64,000 bases of DNA from Desulfitobacterium sp038181555 (GTDB taxonomy: Bacteria > Bacillota > Desulfitobacteriia > Desulfitobacteriales > Desulfitobacteriaceae), in contig NZ_JBBWUA010000007.1 in the NCBI RefSeq assembly GCF_038181555.1, positions 69,898 to 133,897 on the forward strand, written 5' to 3'. Shown here piece by piece: positions 35,159-43,487 of the stretch. The notes beneath the pieces are model-generated. The model was not told where the DNA came from. It did not search any database and saw only the letters and a list, made by a program, of their open reading frames with translations. The position numbers and the translations under genes are program-made. The number at the start of each line of letters is the position of its first letter. The stretch's first letter is position 1.

Positions 35159-35400
35159 AGAGTTTCTGGACAGAGTTGGGAAACAAGATATCAAGTTTTT
35201 TTCTTTGGGCACTAGAAGAGCATCCTGGGAAGCTTTTGGGAACCCTCGCCGGCTTTGGACTAGGACTGCTAGTAGTTGTTTTAGGTTTTTGGAAAGCATT
35301 GGCATTGTCTTTATTTGTTTTCGTGGGCCTCACCTTAGGGAAGCGTCATGATGATCATAAAGGTCTATTTGACTGGATGAATCGGTTTTTCGGAAATTAA
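35155..35400 (+). CDS. DUF2273 small membrane protein
   Basis: The ATG overlaps the amaP stop (ATGA). The 81-residue protein has two membrane helices (about 27-43 and 46-61) after a short amphipathic segment and the family stretch HPGKLLGTLAGFGLGLLVVVLGFWKAL. DUF2273 proteins accompany Asp23 and AmaP. Their exact role is not known; a membrane partner of the stress complex is the natural guess. Confidence 0.88.
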   Translation: MKSFWTELGNKISSFFLWALEEHPGKLLGTLAGFGLGLLVVVLGFWKALALSLFVFVGLTLGKRHDDHKGLFDWMNRFFGN

Positions 35401-35465
35401 AGCCGGATGCTAAGGATGAATAAATTGACTTGAAGTATGGATTAGAAAGTAGCTAGGAGGAACCT

Positions 35466-35912
35466 ATGAGCCGTAGATTAGCACGGGAAACCGCGCTGCA
35501 AGTCTTGTTTCAGCTTGATATGACAAAAGAGACCTTGGAGCTGAAACCTGTGGTTTGCAAATGGGCAGAAGAATTTGCTGTTCCGGAAGGAAGCATTCCT
35601 TTTGCGCAAGAGCTGGTAGAAGGAACACTTACCCACCAGAAAGCGATAGACGAATTACTGGATAAATTCTCCGAAGGTTGGCCCGTATCTCGAATGGCCA
35701 ATGTGGATCGCAACCTTTTGCGTCTCGCTTGTTATGAAATTCTCCATCGGGAGGATATTCCTGGACGGGTGACACTTAATGAAGCGATTGAAATCGCCAA
35801 ACGCTATGGCAGTGATGAATCGGGGAAGTTTATCAATGGCATTTTAGACAAGGTTGTCGAAAGCGTCAATAAAAGGGATGAAAAAGAGAATGGCACTCTA
35901 CCTGGGAATTGA
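35466..35912 (+). CDS. nusB: Transcription antitermination factor NusB
   Basis: This 148-residue all-helical protein matches NusB: SRRLARETALQVLFQLDM at the N-terminus and NVDRNLLRLACYEILHREDIPGRVTLNEAIEIAKRYGSDESGKFINGILDKV. It binds boxA RNA with NusE (S10) during rRNA transcription. The start follows AGGAGGAA. Its end overlaps the following gene. Confidence 0.96.
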   Translation: MSRRLARETALQVLFQLDMTKETLELKPVVCKWAEEFAVPEGSIPFAQELVEGTLTHQKAIDELLDKFSEGWPVSRMANVDRNLLRLACYEILHREDIPGRVTLNEAIEIAKRYGSDESGKFINGILDKVVESVNKRDEKENGTLPGN

Positions 35913-36873
35913 CACAAGTGCATATACCACTTCCTTGGCGATTGTGGATGATCAGGCTGCACTAGTATATGAGAATAGGAAAGTCTTGGCTGTACCACAA
36001 GGTGAAAGAGGGCTCGCTCAGTCAGCAGCCCTTTTTCAGCATGTTCAGAACCTCCCTCAACTGGCGACTGCTGTACCTCAAGAATATTGGGGAGAAATCG
36101 CAGCAATTGGGGTAAGCACGGCACCGCGCCCTCTCAAGGAATCCTATATGCCGGTCTTTACCCCAGGGTTTGGAGTAGCCTCAGCCATGGCTGCGGCTCG
36201 CTGTATTCCTTTGGTGCTTACGAGCCATCAAGAGGGACATTTGGCTGCTGGTCTGATTTCTAGTAAGTTGAGCGGAACTCGCTTTTTGGCGGTGCACATA
36301 TCTGGAGGAACTACAGAGCTTTTAGAGGTCCAACGCCAGTTGCCGGGCCAAATGGATATTCGAATTTTAGGAGGGACAACGGACTTGCATGCCGGTCAAT
36401 TCATTGACCGAGTAGGAGTGCGTTTGGGATTGCCTTTTCCGGCGGGTAGTAGCCTAGAGGCGCTGGCTTCCCAAGCTAATCCTGAAGCTGCAACCTGGCT
36501 CCCTTCAGCTGTCAAAGGGTTTGAAGTAAGCTTCTCAGGCGTGGAGTCTGCAGCCCAACGTTTAATTGATCAGGGAAAGGAACCGGCAGACGTGGCCCGA
36601 GCAGTTGAAGGGTGTATTGTCAGAACCTTAACCAAATTGTTAAAGGCGGGAACGGAGAAAACCGGCATAAAGGAAATCCTCATTGTCGGTGGTGTCGCTT
36701 CCAACCGTTATATCCGTCAGGAATTGGAAAGAAGACTAGCTAAGGTCGGCAATTTTCACTGGGCATTACCGAATTGGAGCCGGGATAATGCCATCGGCGT
36801 TGCTGTGCTCACTTTAGAAAAAACAAAAGGAAATTTCATAAAGGCAGGAAATCTTACGAATCATATCGAATAA
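35890..36873 (+). CDS. TsaD/Kae1-like protein (peptidase M22 family paralogue)
   Basis: The start is ambiguous; ATG 35890 (327 residues) gives the canonical ALYLGIDTSAYTTSLAIV opening, while ATG 35878 and 35854 are possible. The ASKHA fold is clear: metal motif SHQEGH (HxxxH), VHISGGTTELLEV, LGGTTDLHAGQFIDRVGVRLGLPFPAG, VSFSGVESAAQ, ILIVGGVASNRYIRQEL and the final SRDNAIGVAVL. These are the motifs of TsaD, the tRNA threonylcarbamoyladenosine transferase. The sequence diverges from true TsaD (no SFSGLKT, no NPGYLK-type lid), so a paralogue of unknown role is more likely. It overlaps nusB. Confidence 0.75.
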   Translation: MALYLGIDTSAYTTSLAIVDDQAALVYENRKVLAVPQGERGLAQSAALFQHVQNLPQLATAVPQEYWGEIAAIGVSTAPRPLKESYMPVFTPGFGVASAMAAARCIPLVLTSHQEGHLAAGLISSKLSGTRFLAVHISGGTTELLEVQRQLPGQMDIRILGGTTDLHAGQFIDRVGVRLGLPFPAGSSLEALASQANPEAATWLPSAVKGFEVSFSGVESAAQRLIDQGKEPADVARAVEGCIVRTLTKLLKAGTEKTGIKEILIVGGVASNRYIRQELERRLAKVGNFHWALPNWSRDNAIGVAVLTLEKTKGNFIKAGNLTNHIE

Positions 36874-36934
36874 TTAGAAAGTTATGTACTTTTTTAAAAA
36901 AGAAATCATGGGATAAGATTTAGGAGGTATGCAC

Positions 36935-37786
36935 GTGTATCGGGTAGTAAAAAAGAAGCAGCTTGTTTCGGCACCCTGCATCGTCTTGTTGGAGGTCGAA
37001 GCTCCTGCAGTCGCGGCAAAGGTCGAACCAGGACAATTTGTAATGGTACGCATGGATGAACAATCCGAACGGATTCCGCTTACAGTAGCGGATTTTGATC
37101 GGGAAAAAGGTACAATTACTATCGTCATTCAAGATGTGGGGTATTCTTCAGCAATGATTAACTCCATGGAAGAAGGAAGCTTTTTCCTTGATTTTGTTGG
37201 TCCATTGGGAGTTCCTACGGAGATCGAGAATTATGGTACCGTAGTGTGTATCGGTGGCGGACTAGGCGTTGCCCCGGTTTATCCTATCGCTCGCGCCTTA
37301 AAGGAAGCTGGCAACACACTTATTTCGGTGATTGGCGCTAGAAGTGAGGATATTCTTATCCTTGAGGATGAGATGAGAGCTATTAGTGATGAACTGGTGA
37401 TAGCAACAGATGATGGCACCAAAGGAGTTAAAGGCTTTGTAACCAATGGCTTGGAGCAAATCCTTGCCCAAGGAACAAAAATTGACGCTATCTGGGCGAT
37501 TGGACCAGTCGTTATGATGCGCTCGGTTGCGAACTTTACTCGTCCTTTGGGCATCAAAACCATCGTAAGCATGAACCCGATCATGGTCGATGGCACAGGA
37601 ATGTGCGGAGCATGCCGTTTAAGTGTGGGCAATGAGACCAAGTTTGCTTGCGTTGATGGTCCTGAGTTTGATGGTCATTTAGTGGATTTTGATTTGGCCA
37701 TGAAACGTCTGAGTTTCTATAAAGATGAAGAAGAGCGTGCTAAAATTTCCAAAGACTGTGATTGCGGAAAGGGGGGGCAACACTAA
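36935..37786 (+). CDS. nfnA: NfnA-like FAD/[2Fe-2S] subunit (ferredoxin:NADP+ oxidoreductase small subunit)
   Basis: The GTG at 36935 is spaced correctly from AGGAGG (36922-36927); the ATG at 36929 is too close. The 283-residue protein is of the PyrK/SudB/NfnA type: FAD domain with GQFVMVRMDEQSERIPLT, NAD domain with CIGGGLGVAPVYPIARAL, and a [2Fe-2S] cluster motif GTGMCGACRLSVG ... FACVDGPEFDGH. The adjacent NfnB-like gene supports an electron-bifurcating transhydrogenase that couples NADH, ferredoxin and NADPH. Without NfnB it would resemble dihydroorotate dehydrogenase PyrK. Confidence 0.88.
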   Translation: MYRVVKKKQLVSAPCIVLLEVEAPAVAAKVEPGQFVMVRMDEQSERIPLTVADFDREKGTITIVIQDVGYSSAMINSMEEGSFFLDFVGPLGVPTEIENYGTVVCIGGGLGVAPVYPIARALKEAGNTLISVIGARSEDILILEDEMRAISDELVIATDDGTKGVKGFVTNGLEQILAQGTKIDAIWAIGPVVMMRSVANFTRPLGIKTIVSMNPIMVDGTGMCGACRLSVGNETKFACVDGPEFDGHLVDFDLAMKRLSFYKDEEERAKISKDCDCGKGGQH

Positions 37787-39177
37787 TGGCTTTAAAAGTA
37801 CCCCGCCATGAAATGCCTTGTCAAGATCCACATGAGCGTGCACATAATTTTAATGAAGTTGCTTTAGGATATGCCTCAGAAACCGCAATTGAAGAGGCGC
37901 AACGCTGTTTACAATGTAAAAACCCCAAGTGTGTCCAGGGTTGCCCTGTTAACATTTCCATACCCGAATTTATCCAAAAAATCACTGAAGAAGATTACAT
38001 GGCAGCTGCTGAAATCATCAAGAAGAGCAGCAGTTTACCCGCAGTATGCGGACGGGTCTGCCCCCAAGAGTCTCAATGTGAAGCGAAATGTATCTTAGGA
38101 ATCAAAGGTGAACCAGTTGCCATTGGTCGTTTAGAGCGTTTTGTCGCTGACTATGAAATCAGCCAAGGCTGTAAGGTTCCTGAGATTCCGGCTCCCACGG
38201 GTAAGAAAGTTGCGGTAATCGGTGCTGGTCCTGCAGGACTGGCTTGTGCAGGAGATTTAGCGAAGGCCGGCCATAAAGTAACCGTTTTTGAGGCGCTTCA
38301 TGTTGCTGGCGGGGTGCTTATGTACGGTATCCCTGAGTTCCGTCTTCCTAAAGATGTTGTGCAAATGGAGATTTGTAATTTAGAACCTCTGGGCGTAGAG
38401 ATTCTCGTGAACCAAGTTGTTGGCAAAGTAACCTCTGTTCATGAGCTTCTAAGTCAGGGTTATGACGCAGTATTTATCGGGACGGGTGCAGGGCTTCCTA
38501 ACTTCTTAGGCATCCCCGGCGAGAATTTAAATGGCGTATACTCAGCGAATGAATTCTTAACACGTACCAACCTTATGAAGGGCTACCGTTTCCCCGAATA
38601 CAAGACCCCAGTTAAGATTGGCAAGAAAGTCGCCGTATTTGGCGCCGGTAACGTAGCTATGGATGCTGCACGTACTGCCCTTCGCTTAGGGGCAGAGGAA
38701 GTCAGCATTGTCTACCGTCGTTCACGGGCGGAAATGCCTGCTCGACATGAAGAGCTGGAGCATGCTGAAGAAGAAGGCGTCAAGTTCCAACTTTTGACTA
38801 ACCCCGTATCGATCCAAGGAGATGAAAAGGGCGCTGTCAAATCCCTTACTTGTCTCCGTTATGAGTTAGGTGAACCAGATGCATCCGGTCGTCGCTCACC
38901 GGTCGCTATTCCTGGTTCTGAATTCGAAATCCCCGTAGATACCGTCGTTGTAGCGATTGGTCAGGGGTCGAATCCATTGGTAACAAAATCCACTGAAGGG
39001 TTAGACCTCAATAAGTGGGGCAATATTGTGGTTAACGAAGAGACCTTGGAAACTTCTATCCCAGGCGTATTCGCCGGTGGAGATATTGTTACCGGTGCCG
39101 CTACCGTTATCCTGGCGATGGGAGCCGGTAAGAAAGCAGCTGCTGGAATCAACGAGTATCTTAAAAAGAAGAACTAA
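37786..39177 (+). CDS. nfnB: NfnB/GltA-like NADPH-dependent FAD and [4Fe-4S] subunit
   Basis: The ATG at 37786 overlaps the nfnA stop (TAATG). The 463-residue protein has two N-terminal [4Fe-4S] motifs (CLQCKNPKCVQGCPV and CGRVCPQESQCEAKC), an FAD-binding GAGPAGLACAGDLAKAGHKVTVFEA, the NADPH-binding GAGNVAMDAARTALRLGAEEV, and the final GVFAGGDIVTGAATVILAMGAGKKAA. It is often annotated as glutamate synthase GltA, but the preceding small subunit and the absence of a large glutamate synthase gene favour NfnB. A hairpin terminator follows. Confidence 0.9.
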   Translation: MALKVPRHEMPCQDPHERAHNFNEVALGYASETAIEEAQRCLQCKNPKCVQGCPVNISIPEFIQKITEEDYMAAAEIIKKSSSLPAVCGRVCPQESQCEAKCILGIKGEPVAIGRLERFVADYEISQGCKVPEIPAPTGKKVAVIGAGPAGLACAGDLAKAGHKVTVFEALHVAGGVLMYGIPEFRLPKDVVQMEICNLEPLGVEILVNQVVGKVTSVHELLSQGYDAVFIGTGAGLPNFLGIPGENLNGVYSANEFLTRTNLMKGYRFPEYKTPVKIGKKVAVFGAGNVAMDAARTALRLGAEEVSIVYRRSRAEMPARHEELEHAEEEGVKFQLLTNPVSIQGDEKGAVKSLTCLRYELGEPDASGRRSPVAIPGSEFEIPVDTVVVAIGQGSNPLVTKSTEGLDLNKWGNIVVNEETLETSIPGVFAGGDIVTGAATVILAMGAGKKAAAGINEYLKKKN

Positions 39178-39205
39178 CTAAATCTAGGATTTCCTATGTT
39201 TATAG

Positions 39206-39243
39206 CAAGCCTTGTGAGTCAACACTCCTTGGCTTGTTTTCTT
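39206..39243 (+). terminator. Rho-independent terminator after nfnB
   Basis: CAAGCC (39206-39211) pairs with GGCTTG (39231-39236), with a small inner GAGT/ACTC stem, followed by TTTTCTT. Confidence 0.75.
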
Positions 39244-39296
39244 GTAGTATAGATTTTTGTGAAGCTGAATCTGCACCACTATTTTAGGAGGAAAAA

Positions 39297-39353
39297 TTGC
39301 TCCCAAAGAAAGGAAATCGCAATCTGTATGGAGAACTATATAGGACAAGCTAA
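39297..39353 (+). CDS. Possible 18-residue leader peptide upstream of folD
   Basis: A TTG preceded by a perfect AGGAGG (39286-39291, 5-base spacing) opens an 18-codon frame (MLPKKGNRNLYGELYRTS) ending in TAA at 39351. It lies in the folD 5-prime region and does not resemble a known protein. The strong ribosome-binding site is the only support, and the site may be fortuitous. Confidence 0.25.
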   Translation: MLPKKGNRNLYGELYRTS

Positions 39354-39399
39354 GCAATCTCCGGAAGTTTCAGAGGTGTAAATGAGAGGAGTGTGTTTT

Positions 39400-40254
39400 T
39401 TGGCTCAATTATTAGACGGAAAAGAGATTTCCAAAGTCTTAAAGGAAGAAATCAAGGAAGAAGTAAAAGGGTGGAAGGAACAAGGGATTAATCCCAAGCT
39501 GGCAGTGGTGCTTGTAGGGGATGACCCTGCATCTGTTGTGTATGCTAAGTCTAAACAGAAAGTAAGTGAAGGCTTAGGGATTGATTTCGAACTCTTCGTT
39601 CTTGCTGCTGACAGTGCGGAAGAAGAGATTTTGAGTCTAATTGATTCCCTTAACACCAACACCGCAGTACATGGCATTATGATCGAGCTACCTCTACCAA
39701 AACACATCTCAAAAGAACGTGTTATGGCAGCAGTCCGTCCCGATAAAGATGTGGACGGAGTTCATCCCATCAATCGGGGTTATATACTCAGTGGCGAAGA
39801 GGGCCTCTTCCCCGCAACGCCCCAAAGCTGTATTGAAATACTGCTTCGTTCAGGAGTTGAGATCGCCGGTAAGCATGTCGTTATCCTTGGCCGAGGAGAA
39901 ACAGTAGGCAAGCCCTTGGTTTTTCTCATTCTTAAGCATAACGCCACAGTAACCATCTGCCACTCGAAAACTCCGGATCTAGGGGCGTTTACCCGTCAAG
40001 CGGATATTGTTATTGCTGCTGTAGGTAAAGCGAAGCTCCTGAAAAAAGATATGGTAAAACCCGGTGCTGTGGTAGTGGATGCTGGAATAAACGAGATTCC
40101 CGGTGGGATCTGCGGGGACGTGGATTTCGACGAGGTTAAAGAGGTTGCATCCCTTATTTCACCGGTACCGGGCGGGGTCGGCTCCTTAACCACAGCATTA
40201 GTCATGAGAAATGTCTTGAAGGGGATTGCTCTTCAGGGTAAGGAGGCAAAATAA
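39400..40254 (+). CDS. folD: Methylene-THF dehydrogenase/methenyl-THF cyclohydrolase
   Basis: The TTG at 39400 follows GAGAGGAG (39384-39391) and gives 284 residues starting AQLLDGKEIS. An upstream ATG at 39382 is a weaker option. Motifs visible are VGDDPASVVYAKSKQKVSEGLGI (the Tyr and Lys of the active site), ELPLPKHI, PDKDVDGVHPIN, VVILGRGETVGKPL and PVPGGVGSLTTALVMRN. The enzyme interconverts methylene-, methenyl- and formyl-tetrahydrofolate with NADP(H). It is paired with fchA. Confidence 0.96.
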   Translation: MAQLLDGKEISKVLKEEIKEEVKGWKEQGINPKLAVVLVGDDPASVVYAKSKQKVSEGLGIDFELFVLAADSAEEEILSLIDSLNTNTAVHGIMIELPLPKHISKERVMAAVRPDKDVDGVHPINRGYILSGEEGLFPATPQSCIEILLRSGVEIAGKHVVILGRGETVGKPLVFLILKHNATVTICHSKTPDLGAFTRQADIVIAAVGKAKLLKKDMVKPGAVVVDAGINEIPGGICGDVDFDEVKEVASLISPVPGGVGSLTTALVMRNVLKGIALQGKEAK

Positions 40255-40889
40255 TGACTGACAACACTGTATGGCAGTGGACTACTGCGGAATTTTTAGC
40301 CCAATCCGCCAGCTCCGCTCCTACCCCTGGTGGAGGAAGCGTATCTGCTTATGTGGGGGCGCTGGCTGCTTCTATGGTATGTATGGTCGCGAATTTGACG
40401 ATAGGTAAAGAAAAATATAAGGATGTTGAGCCTCAAGCTCAAGCTATTTTGGATAAAGGCCAAAAGGCGTTGGCTGACTTAAAAACTGGCTTAACCCAAG
40501 ATATTGAGGAATTTTCGAATTTCATGGCTGTATTGAAGTTTCCTAAAGATACCGAAGAGCAAAAACAAGCCCGTTCGACTAAGATGCAGGAAGTGTTGGT
40601 CTCTGCGACAGATACTCCCTTAGGAATTGCCCAAAACTGTTATCTGGTCCTTGAGCTGGCCCAAGAGCTTGCTCCCATCGGCAATAAAGGGGCGATTAGT
40701 GATGTGGGTGTAGCCGCCTATTTAGCCGAAAGTGCTCTTAAGGCCGCTATGTTTAGTGTGGATATCAATTTGCCTCAAGTTAAAGATATTGACTATCAAG
40801 ACAAAGTTAAAGCTGAACGTCAACGACTCTTTGCTCAAGCAGAAAAGCTTAAAAATGAGATTGTGGCAGTCGTTCAAAGCAGATTATAA
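40254..40889 (+). CDS. fchA: FchA-family methenyl-THF cyclohydrolase/cyclodeaminase
   Basis: The ATG overlaps the folD stop (TAATG). The 211-residue protein has the cyclodeaminase-fold motif SSAPTPGGGSVSAYVGALAASMVCMVANLTIG and the substrate-contacting AYLAESALKAAMFSVDIN. It is either the methenyl-THF cyclohydrolase FchA used with FolD in C1 metabolism or a formimino-THF cyclodeaminase. No histidine-degradation genes are near, which favours FchA. A terminator follows. Confidence 0.9.
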   Translation: MTDNTVWQWTTAEFLAQSASSAPTPGGGSVSAYVGALAASMVCMVANLTIGKEKYKDVEPQAQAILDKGQKALADLKTGLTQDIEEFSNFMAVLKFPKDTEEQKQARSTKMQEVLVSATDTPLGIAQNCYLVLELAQELAPIGNKGAISDVGVAAYLAESALKAAMFSVDINLPQVKDIDYQDKVKAERQRLFAQAEKLKNEIVAVVQSRL

Positions 40890-40930
40890 GATATTATTGA
40901 CATATAACGCCATATTAAGGACCCACCGTA

Positions 40931-40964
40931 AAAATCCGCATCCTTTGCTGAGTGCGGATTTTTT
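40931..40964 (+). terminator. Rho-independent terminator after fchA
   Basis: AAAATCCGCA (40931-40940) pairs with TGCGGATTTT, followed by more Ts. The interval 40890-41217 holds this terminator and the structured corA leader; no gene is seen in it. Confidence 0.9.
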
Positions 40965-41098
40965 ATTGACAGTTGGTCTTTGGTTTTGTGTAGGTTAGTA
41001 TCAATTTTATTTTAAATTTTCGAGTCGTAGAATTGACACCTCTGGACTGAAGGAGTATAGTTCTAATGTAATCATTAAAAAAATGGCGGGATGGTGAG

Positions 41099-41217
41099 TA
41101 AACTGGACGCAGGAGGGCCTAGTCGACCAAAATTGAATATTTTATTCGAAAATTGGGGTGTGTCCGGTTTAGAAGGGGAATTGTTGATTCAGCCGGCCAC
41201 CTAAAGGGGGGAGCCGG
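41099..41217 (+). promoter_or_regulatory. Structured 5-prime leader of corA with RBS hairpin
   Basis: A 9-bp basal stem pairs AAACTGGAC (41099-41107) with GTCCGGTTT (near 41162-41170) using one G-U pair. It encloses AT-rich inner arms. Directly before the ATG, CCGGC (41193-41197) pairs with GCCGG (41213-41217) and places the Shine-Dalgarno AAAGGGGGGAG in the loop. The layout suggests translational control, possibly by metal. I could not match it to the M-box or another known riboswitch. Confidence 0.45.
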
Positions 41218-42168
41218 ATGCTCAAAATTTGCAAAAATGATGCTGGTAATTATCAAGAACTAACTTTAGATACCTTGGTGAAAGGATCCTGGATTCAGAT
41301 GGTGAATCCAACCCCAAGGGAGCTCAATGCAGTGGCAGAAGCCACTGAAGTGCCACTGGATTTGCTCAAAGCGGCACTGGACGAAGAAGAACGTTCACGG
41401 ATTGAGTTGGAAGATCATTGTATCTTGATTATTACCAATATCCCATTAATGATCAATGAAACGAATTATGATACGTTGCCACTGGGTATGATTATTACTG
41501 AAGATCACATTATTACGGTGTCTTTAGAGGATAATCCAGTGTTTAACGAATTCAATGCCGATAGCTGCCGAAGCTTTAACACAGGGAAGCGCACACGTTT
41601 CTTATTCCAGATTCTCTATAAATCTGCTTCTTATTACCTTAAATACTTGCGCCAAATCAATAAGCGCACCGATCAAATTGAGCTTGACCTGCGCACCTCC
41701 ATGAAGAATCAAGAGATTTTTCAGCTGATGGACTTGCAAAAAGGCTTGACGTTCTTTACGGTCTCTCTTCGTTCTAACGGTGTGGTTATGGACCGCTTGT
41801 TGCGTTTACGCTCCAATAGCCAAAGCCAGCATTTGATCAAAATGTATGAAGAAGATGAAGATTTGTTAGAAGATGTTATCATCGAAAATAATCAGGCTAT
41901 CCAAATGGTTGAGATGTACACCAATATTTTGGGAAGCTTGACCGATGCCTTCGCTTCGATTATTTCGAACAATTTGAATATGGTGATGAAATTTCTTGCT
42001 TCGATGACCATTATTCTGGCTGTACCGACGATGTTGGCCAGCTTTTGGGGAATGAATGTTGTGGTACCTTTCCGCGATAATCCTTACGGATTTAGCTTCG
42101 TGCTCGGTATAGCCTTTGTGATTGCTATGGTTAGTGCCATTATCTTATGGAAAAAGAAAATGTTCTAG
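41218..42168 (+). CDS. corA: CorA-family divalent-metal transporter
   Basis: This 316-residue protein has a long cytoplasmic N-terminal funnel with coiled helices (about 1-255) and two C-terminal membrane helices (about 257-277 and 290-312). The pore motif GMN lies between them in SFWGMNVVVPF. The basic C-terminus (KKK) is usual. CorA pentamers bring in Mg2+, and some members carry Co2+ or Ni2+. It forms its own unit with a structured leader and a terminator. Confidence 0.94.
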   Translation: MLKICKNDAGNYQELTLDTLVKGSWIQMVNPTPRELNAVAEATEVPLDLLKAALDEEERSRIELEDHCILIITNIPLMINETNYDTLPLGMIITEDHIITVSLEDNPVFNEFNADSCRSFNTGKRTRFLFQILYKSASYYLKYLRQINKRTDQIELDLRTSMKNQEIFQLMDLQKGLTFFTVSLRSNGVVMDRLLRLRSNSQSQHLIKMYEEDEDLLEDVIIENNQAIQMVEMYTNILGSLTDAFASIISNNLNMVMKFLASMTIILAVPTMLASFWGMNVVVPFRDNPYGFSFVLGIAFVIAMVSAIILWKKKMF

Positions 42169-42170
42169 TA

Positions 42171-42191
42171 GGGAGGGAAACCTCCCTTTTT
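42171..42191 (+). terminator. Rho-independent terminator after corA
   Basis: GGGAGG-GAAA-CCTCCC with a GNRA-type loop is followed by five Ts. Confidence 0.9.
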
Positions 42192-42249
42192 GCTATACAT
42201 CCTTGAAAATACTCACGCTACTTTGTATTATGGGGAAGAGGTGAAATAT

Positions 42250-43461
42250 GTGCCGAAGATTTGGACGGTTACCGAACTAACTCGTGAAATAAGTCAGACT
42301 CTAAGTGAAAATCCAGATTTTATTAAGTGCTGGGTTAGTGGAGAAATATCTAATTATAAAAATCATCGCCCTTCTGGACATTGGTACTTTACCTTAAAGG
42401 ATGAATCCTCGAGTATCAAGGGAGTTATGTTTCGTAGTCGTGCTGAACGGGTACGTTTCACTCCTCAGGATGGTATGAAGGTGCTCATTCAGGGAAGTAT
42501 ACGGATCTATGAGCGGGATGGAAATATCCAGCTTTATGCGGAAGAAATGCAGCCCAGCGGTGTGGGCGCACTTTATTTGGCTTTTGAGCAGCTTAAGGAG
42601 CGTTTAGCCCAAGAAGGACTATTTGACCCGGAACGCAAAAAGCCCATTCCAAGATTTCCCCGCCGCATCGGAATTGTCACAAGCCCGACCGGGGCTGCTC
42701 TTAGGGACATCATCAAAGTTATGGAACGACGTAATCCACAAATCTCTTGGATCCTTGCCCCTGCCGCAGTTCAGGGGGAACTCGCCCCCGGTGAAGTGGC
42801 ACAAGCTATTGCTCGGCTCAATCGCCAGGCTCAAGTGGATGTAATTATCGTGGGTCGTGGGGGTGGATCACTGGAAGAGCTTTGGGCGTTCAATACGGTC
42901 GAAGTCGCTCGAGCTATTGCCGCCTCAGGCATTCCAGTGATTTCGGCGGTAGGACATGAGACGGATGTCACGATTGCAGATATGGTTGCCGATTTGCGTG
43001 CGCCGACCCCTTCTGCAGCTGCGGAATTGGCTGTTCCGCTTTGGATGGAATTGAAAGCCAATATAGCGCAATTGGAATCACGGCTGCGTAATAGCATGGC
43101 CTTACAAATTCATCAAAAGCGGCAGAGAGTAGACAGTTTAAAAAGTATTGGACCGCTTTCCAATCCTTTCTGGAGAGTGGATCAGAACCGCCAGCGCCTT
43201 GATGCCCTGAGTGAGCGCCTAGAGCAGGGGATGACTAGATTTGTTTCTGACAAAAATGGTATACTAAGGCTATTGGCTGCCAAGTTAGATTTGTTGAGTC
43301 CCTTAGCCATTCTCGGGAGAGGCTATTCCCTGACCTATGGCCCAAAAGGAAACGTTCTTCGCCATTCTGATGAAATCAATGTGGGGCAGCAGGTTCAAGT
43401 ACGGCTACAGCAAGGTGCATTAACTTGCGCTGTACTGGCCAAGAGCTCTGATCCCAAATAA
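42250..43461 (+). CDS. xseA: Exodeoxyribonuclease VII large subunit
   Basis: The GTG at 42250 after GAAGAGG (42234-42240) gives 403 residues starting PKIWTVTELTREI; a GTG at 42241 is also possible. An N-terminal OB domain (CWVSGEISNYKNHRPSGHWYFTLKDE) precedes the catalytic region: GIVTSPTGAALRDII, VDVIIVGRGGGSLEELWAFN, ISAVGHETDVTIADMVADLRAPTPSAAAEL. The enzyme degrades single-stranded DNA with XseB, encoded next. Confidence 0.96.
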   Translation: MPKIWTVTELTREISQTLSENPDFIKCWVSGEISNYKNHRPSGHWYFTLKDESSSIKGVMFRSRAERVRFTPQDGMKVLIQGSIRIYERDGNIQLYAEEMQPSGVGALYLAFEQLKERLAQEGLFDPERKKPIPRFPRRIGIVTSPTGAALRDIIKVMERRNPQISWILAPAAVQGELAPGEVAQAIARLNRQAQVDVIIVGRGGGSLEELWAFNTVEVARAIAASGIPVISAVGHETDVTIADMVADLRAPTPSAAAELAVPLWMELKANIAQLESRLRNSMALQIHQKRQRVDSLKSIGPLSNPFWRVDQNRQRLDALSERLEQGMTRFVSDKNGILRLLAAKLDLLSPLAILGRGYSLTYGPKGNVLRHSDEINVGQQVQVRLQQGALTCAVLAKSSDPK

Positions 43462-43487
43462 GTATAGAAATTAAAGGGGAATATAAG

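Noticed and set aside
37786..39177. Glutamate synthase small subunit GltD/GltA
   Set aside because: The FAD/NADPH and cluster motifs are shared, but no large glutamate synthase gene is present and an NfnA-like gene is translationally coupled, so NfnB is preferred.
39328..39381. Seventeen-codon ATG frame before folD
   Set aside because: No ribosome-binding site and no similarity; mentioned only as context for the other small frame.
41099..41217. NiCo or M-box riboswitch before corA
   Set aside because: The region is too short for the NiCo four-way junction and lacks recognisable M-box conserved blocks. Only an unclassified structured leader is reported.
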